Of a stretch of DNA of 64,000 nucleotides, positions 1-12,000 are shown piece by piece. The position numbers and the translations under genes were made by a program. Origin of the DNA: Hemibagrus wyckioides (taxonomy: Eukaryota; Chordata; Actinopteri; Siluriformes; Bagridae); the NCBI RefSeq assembly GCF_019097595.1, contig NC_080715.1:23561573-23625572 (forward strand), in the 5' to 3' direction. The notes under the pieces were generated by a model. It had not been told where the DNA came from and did no database searches. It was given only the letters and a program-made list of their open reading frames with translations. How positions within the stretch are numbered: position 1 is the stretch's first letter; each line of letters opens with the position of its first letter.

Positions 1-24
1 GTGTAGGGTTGGGATTTCACCTTA

Positions 25-52
25 AATATTCAAAATGGCGGACGGAGGAGCA
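25..52 (+). promoter_or_regulatory. YY1-like motif over the pou2f1 start codon
   Basis: CAAAATGGCGGACGG spans the initiator ATG. AANATGGCGG is the classical YY1 site, often found just downstream of housekeeping transcription starts. The GA- and GT-rich, CpG-containing stretch that follows (about 150-420) is consistent with a CpG-island promoter extending left of the window. Binding is inferred from the motif alone. Confidence 0.45.
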
Positions 53-470
53 GCGAGTCAAGATGAGAGTTCAGGACCAGGTAATCATTACTGCATTTTA
101 CATATTCATATTCATATTCAAACACTCTTTCTCTCAAGCCAGATAAGCACGAAGGAAGAGCGTAAACAAGGCGTCGGAGGCCGTTGAGAGATCTGCTGCG
201 GCTTATTTCGCGCAGTATATCGGCGGATTAATTCAGTGTGTATGTGTGTGTGTGTATGTGTGTGTGGACGAGAGAGAGAGAGAGGGAGAGAGAGAGAGAC
301 TGAAACGGGGCTTTGCGCTGCGACGGTTACATTAAAGCCAAAATGCGCCCTTTGTGTGATTAGAGCCGTGCTTAGTGCGCTGCATATTCATACCGCCGCC
401 GTGCACACGCCATTTAGCATATTTTATTAGTAATCGGCGACATCACTCGGAGGAGATACTCTGTGTCAAC

Positions 471-506
<36 letters not shown>

Positions 507-3500
507 AGCCTATAATTTCACTGTTATAAGTAGCTGGCCGGAGCGTTAGCAGGCTAATGCTAATTCAGCTGCTTTGTGTATTTTTTTGGGTGCTGTGCCG
601 AATGGTTTGCATATTCATTCAATCGCAATCATCTGGTGGCTGCGTGTTAGTATGTTTAGTCAAAGTGTCAGGCAGTGTGTGTGTGTGTGTATAGAGACTG
701 TTGTGTTTGGTGACTAATGGCTTTAGCGCAGCGTGATTTTTAGTGTCCATTCTGGTGCCTTTGTGCAGCCCTCTTGTGCGTTATTCATGCGGGCCTGCTG
801 GAGGAGAATGCGCTCTTCAGCATATTCTATCAGAGCGGACACACACACAAACACTGTGGTACAAAGAGCATCCCGGGTTACACACCAGTCATATAAACAA
901 CAACACAGCCTGATGATCAGCAGTCACACAGTCAAATGTTTCTCAGTGCTTTTATTATTTATTTATTACAGCTTATAACATCTATGGTCTTCACACAGGC
1001 AAGGAAATAGTAAATAAATAAAAATACGTAGTTTTAGGTTATCGTGAATAATTGAGTAGGAAGATGTGCTCTCTAAAACAACGATTTCGGCTCGCTGGAG
1101 ACATTTTAATCGCTCTGTTGTGTATGAACGCTAGAGAGCGGCTTGTATTATGCGCAGCTGCTCTCTCCCTGCTGCATATGTAGCAGGCCAGCTAGCGCTT
1201 TTGAATTGATTTAAATCAGGCCAGGCTAAAGCCCTTTCCACAGCCTGAAAATACACTGCTGTTTTTCACACTTGTATTGAATGATTCTTGCTGTTTTATT
1301 TTCTTCCAGTACAAAAAAAAATGGAAATAAATATTACTAATAATACAATCCCATACAGGTTATTTTCTCGGTATCGCTGTGGTTTAAAGCGGGCGCTTGT
1401 GTCCGCCGGGGGGAGGCGTTTGTTTACCATTACAGAATGCATAAAGCCCAGCTTCATTAGCACAGCGCCACATTAGAAAGTCTAATTTTGGGAGGTGTCA
1501 CGAAAATGTAAAAGGAAAAATGCGCCCAGAGGAGACGAGAGGAAGCTACTTTACAGTTCTCTGTACTCTGTTATTTCCTACACAGCTCAGTTCAGGCTTT
1601 AACATGCTACAACACGTTTCTGGGCAGATTGGTGTTTGCACAGCTTTCTGAAAGGGAGTGTTTGAAGGCACAATGGAGGATTTCCGAAACAAGTGGTATT
1701 GAATATTCTCAAAGCCTGAAAAAGGTGCATTTTATCCCAAAACTGTTAGACAAATCTCAAAACGGAAAGCACCTGCAGAATCTAACAAGCTAAAAGTGGC
1801 ATGCAAAAGCAGGTAATAGCATAACGTGGGTTAATGGGGCTGCGGTGTGTAGGCTAATTTTGGAACGCTGATAAGAAATGTGCAATACAACACACACGAT
1901 ATATATTATATTATATTATTATTATATTATATTGATATTATATATATATATATATATAATGTGTGTATATATACTGATCAGGCATAACATTATGACCACC
2001 TGCGTAATATTGTGTAATAATAAACAGCCCTGACCCATCATGCACTGTGTATTCTGACACCTTTCTATCAGAACCAGTATTAACTACTTCAGCAATTTCA
2101 GCAACAGTAGCTCGTCTGTTAGATCGGATCACATGGGCCAGCCTTCACTCCCTACATGCATCAGTGAGCCTCGGCCGCCTATCACCCTGTTACCGGTTCA
2201 CCACTGTTCCTTCCTTGGACCACTTTTGATAGATACTGACCACTGCAGACCGGGAACACCCCACAAGAGCTGCAGTTTTGGAGATGCTCTGATCCAGTCA
2301 TCTAGCCATCACAATTTGGCCCTTGTCAAACTCTCTCAAATCCTTACGCTTGCCCATTTTTCCTGCTTCTAACACATCAACTTTGAGGACAAAATGTTCA
2401 CTTGCTGCCTAATATATCCCACCCACTAACAGGTGCCATGATGAGGAGATAAGTGTCCCTGTCAGTTCATAAATGCTCATAATGTTACGCCTGATTGGTG
2501 TGTATATATATACACACACACACAAAACCTGGAACCCTATATATAAACAAATCCTTGAATGAATATTAACCAACGATCCCTTATAGCAATTAGTACAGTA
2601 GCTTAATTTGTAAAAGCGAGTGCAGTACACTTCTCACTATTTCTTGGATGTTGTAAGATGGATCTGTGTGTGTGTCTCTAAAAGCGAAACCTTATTTTGT
2701 ATGATGATAAATATAATTTCCAAGGGTTCTTCAGATAGACACATAAAAAAACTTTATGGTGCAAAATGGAATGTACTATTATGATTATAATAATAATAAT
2801 AATAAAAACAATATACTCTAAATGGTTAATCATCCAGTTTTTGTAATTACGCAGTAATTTGGTGTAATTCTTATTAGCTGTATTTAATAGGATTTAAGAA
2901 GAATTGAAAACCTGTGATTTGGGCCAAGCTTTAGCTTTTTCTGTATTTTCTTATAGTCTTGTGACCATGAAAAATATTTGAAAGCATTATATGTAAAGGT
3001 GATAGAGGTGTTTTTTTTAGATGTTTGAGAACATTCCCCTACTTTAATATTTTTTTCAATCCAAACTCTGACCTCTGGAAAACTGTCATACAAGCTTAGT
3101 AACCTTTGACATTTCTTTTTAAGTCTTGAATGTCTTTAGGATTTACACGAGGCCAGGAAAACATTTACCAAATGTCACATTGCCTTTTACATCCTTCACT
3201 ATTACTGAGCTATGTGAAGTGCAAAAACTCTGCAATATTAATTATTTTATGCATATTAGTCTTGAATGTCCTTGATGGCTATGATGGCTATGCCCACCCT
3301 ACTTTTTCTATTCGAAAGTCTCTGTAATTTAATTCAAATGGATAATTTGCATGCAATTAATATTCTGTGTCCATGGTTACTCATACTGAAACTCTCAACA
3401 CTGTTTATCTGCTTTGTGGCATTCAGTCTGCCTTCCAATAAAACACAACTAATGAGTTCCATATTTAAAATTCCATATTTTAAATTCTGCAAATTAAGAT

Positions 3501-5964
3501 ATTTGCATAATATCAGCACTCTGACAGCTTGTAAAAGCAGGGAAGATGAGAGGGCTATTTTCTGCTTGTTTTTAACAAGGTTTTTCTTACCGGCTTTAGC
3601 ATGGATACTTCAGCTTACTTTGAAGTCAGTATTCCGGATAAAATAAAGCATTGTAGGACTTAATTTATACCTTAAACCCAAGCCCAGCATTAATAGCCAC
3701 ATGTATTTTGCAGATTTGTATTGTTTAAATAGAATGCATGAGAAGTAGGCTGGGAAGCATGTGATTTTTAGACAGGAACGGAGCGTTATTGGAGTGTTTG
3801 CAGGTACACCATTTCATCCTTTCTGCACTTGCATCTTTTTGGGCTCCAGTAATTTGCTTAATAAAGTACATGAATAAACATACACTTAGTCTTCTGGCAA
3901 AGTAATTTGCAAAAGTGAATTAACTTCTTTAAAAGAACCACTAATGAGAGCCGAAGTTAATCTGGATATGCTAATCATAGTGCGTGTCCCATGATGGAAT
4001 TAAACCTGCAGAAATGGCTGGATTTGATCAGCGGAGTGTGCTGAAGCTGTAAGGGGGTTGTGATGACGGTGACTGAGGATCCTAAAGTAGTTTTCCACTT
4101 TTGGATCAGAACATTTAAAAAATATATATATATACATATATATTTTTTAATATATTAAATTGCATCATGCTATATGTTGTAGAATTTGAATTCAAATTCA
4201 GCGCTTTTAATTTTTTAGCTCCAGATGCCATGTATCAATTCTAAACACAGCTCTCTGCTGGTAATTGGACCTGTGTGGGTTCCAGTGAGCTATTGTGCTG
4301 AGCTGTAGAGGTTATTTCTTTCCCCTTCTTTTCCCCTCCAAAGCCATCCAATTAATATGCTAATGAGATGATAAATATTTATGAAAAATGTAAATTATGC
4401 AGAAAGCTTTCAGAGCACTGTGTGGAATGAATTGCTTGCAGGACTTCAAAGTGTTGCTGTGCTAACGAGGCAGGGGCGAATTTGCATACGACTTTAATCA
4501 GCTGAATACTGATTATGCTTCATTATGGGCACTGCCAGCTGTACTCTTTGTTTCTGCTCTATATTCTGGGGGAAAAAAAAAAAAGTTTTTCACAGTCTGG
4601 TTGTCGTGACGATCATGGCAGTAAGTGAGAGAGGGAGCGAGGGGGGATAAGTGAGAGAAAGAGATCGGTAGAGGAAGAGCAGTCTTCTCTGTAGGCTTAG
4701 CTTTACTCTGCTGTGCATTATACAGCTGTAGTCTGTACTTGTGTGCTGGTATTTTTTTGGTGGTTGTACTGGTCTGTAAGCATCTCAAAAAGAGAAGTGT
4801 GTGCTGTTCTGGGTTTTATTCTGCTTTTGTGTGGGGTGAGAGACAGTTGTGGATGCTTACGGAGAACATGCTTGAGAGAACAGGTGCAGCTGTTTCTGGT
4901 GAGTGGGATTGTAAGTGTGTGTGTGTGTGGGCACCCGTTGCACTTTCAATCTGGCGAGGTCATGCTTGTTAAATGATTCAACCACTTAATTGTAGTTTCT
5001 ATATGGTGCTGTTTAATTGGCAACTAAATACAGATCATTGTTGATTTTTTTGTATTAAAATGCAGAGGGTTTTGTCATGATGGTTTCTGTTCAGAGGTTG
5101 CAGATGTTTTCCAATATCTAGCCTACTTCTGGTGACATCATGGTATATTTAATTGAGGTCAGTGCTGGTGGTACAGGACAAGGTTTAGTTTAAGCCTGTC
5201 TCTGTTTTTTTCAGATTCTAGAATGAGTAATCCGTCAGAAACAAATAAATGTGCAATGGAGAGTGGGGACAGAGACACAGGTGAGTTACCTGTCCAGGCT
5301 ACTTAAAGGCTCACTTGGTTTACTTTTTTTCTTTTTTTTCCTTTTTGGAGCAAAAAATAATAATAATAACAACAACAACAATTATTATTAATGAAATAAT
5401 AATTATAAATATAATAAAAGAATTATAAGTATTATTATTAATATTTATTTATGTGTTATATATATTTTACTACTTTCGTATATATGCATTTTTTGGGCAT
5501 TGTGGCTGTGTTACTTGCCTTATAGAGAGAAGCTCTCATGCTTCGGTACTTACTATATGCAAATCTGTGTTTAACATATTTTTTCCTTCTTATGCATTGA
5601 GGCCAGAGTAAAAGATTTAAATCGTATAATAGGGGTGATAATATGACCATATCTCACATAGGAAGCATAGTGAACGCTTTTTGCATATTTATCACAGAAT
5701 ACCTTTCGATTCCAGAAAGAGAGAAGGAGCACAAGTCATGTCAGTTGAAAGGGGATTTTACGGCTTTGATCTATTCAGCAGCTGCCCGTTTTTCTCTCCA
5801 GGTGCCCAAACAAACGGACTGGACTTTCAGAGGCAGACAGTGCAAACAACAAATGCAATCACCAATGCACAAGCACAAGCCTTGCTCCAACAGGTAAAGT
5901 CTCTCTCTCTCTTTATCAGGCTTGCTTTCTTTGTCACTCTTTAGCACTCTTCATTTCTCTTCTT

Positions 5965-6012
<48 letters not shown>

Positions 6013-9000
6013 CAAAGCTCACTAAAGAAGCATTTATATCAGACCACAGGCTTACAAACCCATAGGAATGTCGAGATGTCCCCAGGGTCATTGTTCTCTG
6101 TTGACATGATGCATCCTGTCTGAGTGGCTTAACAGCTTTCATTCCGACTCTGTTATTATCATACACGTGAATGACTGCTGTAAATTCCCTGCCTGCAGAT
6201 TTAATATGATCTTCAGATGTCAATATATATGTGTGTGGTTGTGGGCATGTATAGGAGTTATTTGGTGATGAGTGTTGAAGAACATTATGTTGGATTTGTT
6301 GAAAATGCAAAATTGGTGATACACAGACATGCCAGTGAGGGGAAAAAAAGATTTTATCTCCTTTTTACAAGGGAAATTAATTGTGCCTATATGCTAATTA
6401 GCTGCTCTGCAGTTGCTCGGAAACAGATGGCGGTGAATATGCAAATCAGTGCAGAATTTGCATGCACTGCATAACCGTTTCTTTAATTAACATACCCCAC
6501 CTCCCTTTCCCTTTAAGTCTCAGAGGGCTGCAGTGTATTTTTATCATCATTAAGCAGAGCTGTTGTGAAAAATTTAGTCTATGCTAACACTCTTATGGCT
6601 AATTTCTCTTCACTTTCTCTAATCTCTCTTTTTTCCTGATTGCTTTATTTTTTTTCTTTGCTGTAAATGAGGAACTTTTACTTGTTCAGTAACAGATCCC
6701 TTACCTCACATTATCGTGCTAAAAACTTCAGTTGCAAACATTCAACCCCCTTTATGCAGTCTAGTCTACATTAATGAAGGGATGTGATACCTCACATCCT
6801 CCTCTCTTACCGGTGTTCAAGTAAATGCCACAAGCTCTGACCACATTGTCTGTTCAATCTTTAGTGTAAGTCAGAGGATTCAGCAGAGGTTCTAACCTCC
6901 AGCATGTAGTGTACAATGCTCCAGACTCGGCTCATGTTGCAAGGGGGCCAAGTAGTTGGCATAGGTGGCACATTGCCCTCAGAGCTAGTGTTTATACAAG
7001 GATGTACTCATAATCATTTCCCCTTTATTTCTGATACCAAAGTCCATGTTGTTTTTTTGTACAATACATATGGATGCAGCTTATTCTTGAGGGTTCAACA
7101 TCTGAACATTCGGTTGTACAGCATTTAATATCTACCCACAATTTTAATTCCTGTATGAATAATACAATGTTTAATAATACAGTGAACCATACCATGTCTA
7201 GTGTGCAACATACAGGCGTTATCATGTATTTGGTTATTTGGTACCTTAATTTCTTTACCAATGCACTGATCGATGCATTAATTCTCACTTGATCACCATG
7301 TTTATTTCATTGATACAAGCACATGTTTGTGAGTGTGTGAGGGAGTGCATGTTTGGCATCAAGCATGTTTTGTTTGAGACTTAAGCATTATAGACGGTCA
7401 TCATCCTTCATCCTGCCAAATAAGTACATTATTGGCTTTAAAGGTGGAGTCAGTTATTTATTTATTTATTTATTTATATATTTATTTCAAATAGATTTTG
7501 GTAACCTTAATGAACTTCTCCTGATGTTAGTCTTAAAAGTTTTCAGTGGTGCCCTAAGCTCTGTAAACTACTACCCTGTCAGTTCAGAAAGTTCACTTAT
7601 TCACTGACATTTAAGTGCTTTAGCTTTTTGTTTCAAAAGCACAAGCTAATGTCTGCTAAAATCACTGATTGTACCTTTTAAATATAGTGTTGTATAGTAG
7701 TTGAACTGATTTGTCTCATCCTCCTCTTTGTCTCTCTGTCTGTCTCCGTCTCTCACACTAGTTGACTCTGACTCCAGCGCAACAGCAGTTGTTGCTGCAG
7801 CAGGCTCAGGCGCAGCTTTTGGCTGCAGCTGTGCAGCAGCACTCGGCCAACCAGCAGAGCAGCACCACAGGAGCGAGTATCTCTGCCTCCGCTGCCACGC
7901 CGATCACACAGATCCCCCTTTCTCAGCCCATTCAGATCACACCTGTAAGAACAATACAAGAACAACACTACTGTTATTTGTCTTCAAAATATTACTTAAT
8001 TAATGTTTCTTAGGTGTATGTGTATAATAGATAGCAAGCCATGGTGAAATGTCTAGTAAATATTGATCAGTGTTTGTCAAACTGCTTAGCAAAACCTAGA
8101 TGGTGCATGATACCAGCTTGCAAAATACACCAACTAAGCAATTTTGAACACTCTGAAAACCCGCCACACATATGCTGGAAGCCTGTGAGGGGTGTATGAA
8201 GACTGGTTTGGGACATTTACAGTACACAAGTGGCAGATATTACAAATGGGTCAGCAGGGCAAAACCCCTAGTCTTTCAAAATGAATGGATCTCGGTACTA
8301 AGTTTAATTTTTGGTATTCACATCAAGTTATGGGCTGTTAACAAATATCATCCAGTGGACTATTTTGGACTTTTATGGAGCCAAGCACAATTGCAGCACC
8401 ACTGGTTGAAGGAAGAATACACAATGGTATGATGAAGTAAATCTGGGACTGATTTCTTTCTAACCCAGACTGTAGATTAAACACAGCATGTGGTGATTAT
8501 ACAGAGTGAAGTTCTTGTACATCGGCACTGATGTTTTTCAGCATTCTTCCCTGACACATTTTTATTGTGATTGGGAAGTCATGTAAGATGAGTACACTGA
8601 TGAGCCATAACATTAAAACCATCTGCCATCCCTTGTGCCACCAAAACAGCTCTGACACATCGAGGCATGGACTCCAAAAGACTTCTGAAGATCTGCTGTG
8701 ATGTCTGGCACCTTGACATTAGCAGCAGATTCTTTAAGTCCTGTACGTTGTGACGTGAGGCTTTTATGGAGCAGACTTGTTTGTTCAACACAGCCCTCAG
8801 CAGCGCAATCAGATTGAGATCTGGGGGATTTGGAGGTCATGTCAACACTTTGAACTATATGTCATGTTCCTAAAACCATTCCTGCAACAATTTTTGCATT
8901 GTGGCGGGAGCATTATCCTGCTGAATGAGGCCACTGACATTAGGGAATACTGTTGCCATGAAGAGGTGTACTTGGTCTGCAACAATGTTTAGGTAGGTGG

Positions 9001-12000
9001 TACGCGACAAAGTAACATCCACATAAATGCCAGGACTGAATTTCCCAGCAGAACATTGCCCGGTGCATCACATTACCTTTGCTGGCTGGCCATCTTCCCA
9101 TAGTGCATCCTGGTGTCATCCCTTCCCCAGGTTCCTCATGCACCTGACTGTCCACATGATATAAATGAAAGCATGATTCATCAGACCAAGCCACCTTCTT
9201 CCAGAGCTTCATGGTCCAGTTCTGATGCTCACATGCCCATTGTAGTAGCCTTTGGACCTGGAAATTCTGCATGGGCACTCTGACTGGTTATGCAGCTATG
9301 CAGCCCAATATGCAACAAAACTGCGATGTACTGTGTGTTCCATCATAGCCAGCATTAAGTTTTTCAGCAATTTGTGCTACAGAAGCGCTTCTATGGAAAC
9401 GGACTAGCCTTCACTCCCCATGCACATCAATGAACCTTGTGTACCCATGACCCTGTATATACAGCTACAGTCGAGGATGTAACAATACCAGCATGGCATT
9501 ATTGTAACTACTTCCCTGCACATATCTGCATTTATGTGTCTGTGTAATACTTTCCCTAATCTTTTTGTGCCAATAGTGAGACATCAGTGAATTAATTTCA
9601 TTACCAATCCATAAATAAATGTTAGATTTTATCCATTTTATCTAATATCATTACCAGCTGTCACTGAATTACAGATTATTGGCATGCATTTTTTTCAGCT
9701 ATGTAATGCTTGGAAAGTATGTAAAGTTTGAAAACTTTATTCTTTGCACTGAACCCTGGCATTGATCCTAGTGAGTGAGTACTTTGTTTTTTTTCTCCTT
9801 TTTTCTGTGTGTGTGTCGCAGCAGTTGCAGCAGCTGCAGCAGCAGCAGAACCTCAACTTGCAGCAGTTTGTACTGGTCCAGCCAGGTCATCCAATTGCCG
9901 CCCAGCTGCAGCCAGCGCAGTTCATCATCTCACAGACGCCACAGGGCCAACAGAGTGAGTAATCCATCCGTTTTAATCCCTTGTATTGACCCAGCCTACT
10001 TTCTGCTTTCTTTAATTATTATTTTTAACAGGCCTCTTGCAAGCCCAGAATCTTCTAACTCAACTACCTCAAAGTCAAGCCAACCTCCTGCAGAGTCAGC
10101 CAAGCATCACTCTTGCCACACAGGTCAGAAAACCCCAAACCCTGAAAAACGCAAGCACGTTAGTGAGAATTTCCTGTCTTATTTCCTGTGTGTACCTCTT
10201 GCCATATAGTAAAATATACCTTTTTTATCTCCACTTAACATGCTGTACAGCCAGCAACACCGACCCGCACGATAGCAGCTACCCCCATCCAGACCCTCCC
10301 TCACAACCAGACGACACCAAAGCGCATGGAAACGCCCAGTCTGGAGGAACCCAGTGACTTGGAGGAACTAGAGCAGTTTGCCAAGACCTTCAAACAGAGG
10401 AGGATCAAACTGGGCTTCACTCAGGTAAACCAGGGTTGTCTGTAGGATTAACTGTTTAGTTACATGTAGCCTGTCACTGAGGTCACATTGTGTACTAGAT
10501 TTTCATGCCACATATCTAGCAATTTCTCTTTTAATCTGTTTGTCTCTGTGTGAAAGGGGGATGTCGGCCTTGCTATGGGAAAGCTATATGGAAATGACTT
10601 CAGCCAAACCACCATTTCTCGCTTTGAGGCCTTGAACCTGAGCTTTAAAAACATGTGCAAGCTGAAGCCTCTGTTGGAGAAGTGGCTAAATGATGCAGGT
10701 ATTTCTCTACTCTGGCCTTTCTTTTCCTCTGGATGTCTAGTATATAGAGCAGAGTCCTGTCATAGCTCAGGCCTGTACCCAAGTAGAGAACAGTTACTTT
10801 GTAGTCAATGCATGTTCAAGTTAAACTAATGGGTGCAATTTTTATAATCCTGTTATTTTGCTTAAATGTAACTGATTACTGGTGTATGTACCACAGCATT
10901 TTGTAACTATTTATGTAACAAACGCAAGCCCACAGTACCCTCAGGTACTTATATCAGGCTGTGTGTGTTTGTACGTGTTGTGTGTGCAGAGAACCAGACT
11001 TCAGACCAAGGCCTGTCCAGCCCCAGCTCTATTGGCTCCCCTGGGCTGGGCATGGAGGGCCTTAACCGCCGTCGGAAGAAGAGGACCAGCATCGAGACCA
11101 ACATCAGAGTGGCCTTAGAAAAGAGCTTTCTAGAGGTGAGGAGTATTACCTATCTGAATATCTAAACTGGTCCTGTTACTGGGTAGTGAATGACATTTGA
11201 CAATTACTCTTGATGGAAAATGATATAAAATAGCCATTAAGCCCCTTGAAGTTTGGGTTTGGGCTTTTAAGAGAACGAAAACCTCAAAATTAGCCCATTT
11301 TACTAAAAAAACTGCCCAAAACTAACCCAAACTTTCATGGCTAAGAGGGTTTTTTCTCTTTATTTGGGTTATAAAGAATGGGGAAATAATACTTCTTTCC
11401 CAGGAGCAAGAAAAAAGTAAAAATTTGTTACATAGTGTTATTTTTGAGTTTGTGGTACTATATAGTTGTACTTTAGTCCTCATGTTGGGAAAAGTATTCA
11501 AGTTCCGTTGACTATCTCATGCTGAAAGGGCATCCTCTGTCGTCTTTAAGCAGAACCAAAAACCTACCTCTGAGGAGATCACCATGATCGCTGACCAGCT
11601 GAACATGGAGAAGGAGGTGATCCGTGTATGGTTCTGCAACCGCCGGCAGAAGGAGAAGAGGATCAACCCGCCCAGCAGCGGCAGTGCTGCCAGCACCCCC
11701 ATTAAAGCAATCTTCTCCCCCTCCACACCCCTGGTGCGCTGAATTGAAAAGGCTTGCATATTTAAAAAATCCATATATTTGATTGATGCACTATGAAAAG
11801 TTGTTTTAAAGAACTGACAATTGGCTCTATAGACATTCTTAAGTCTCCTTTTTACTTTTCCTTTCTATAGGCACCTAGCACAGCCAGTCTTGTGACCAGT
11901 AGCACCTCGACTACACTGACTGTAAATCCTGTTCTGCCTCTCACCAGCACGAGCATCTCCAGCATTGGACTCACTGGTAAGCTTCACTCAAGCATTAGTG

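Noticed and set aside
1938..2372. Small frames on both strands at the first Tc1 remnant
   Set aside because: Fragments and shadows of a decayed transposase N-terminus, not host genes.
5951..6310. Minus-strand frame with an Arg-Glu repeat tail
   Set aside because: Product of the (CT)n microsatellite.
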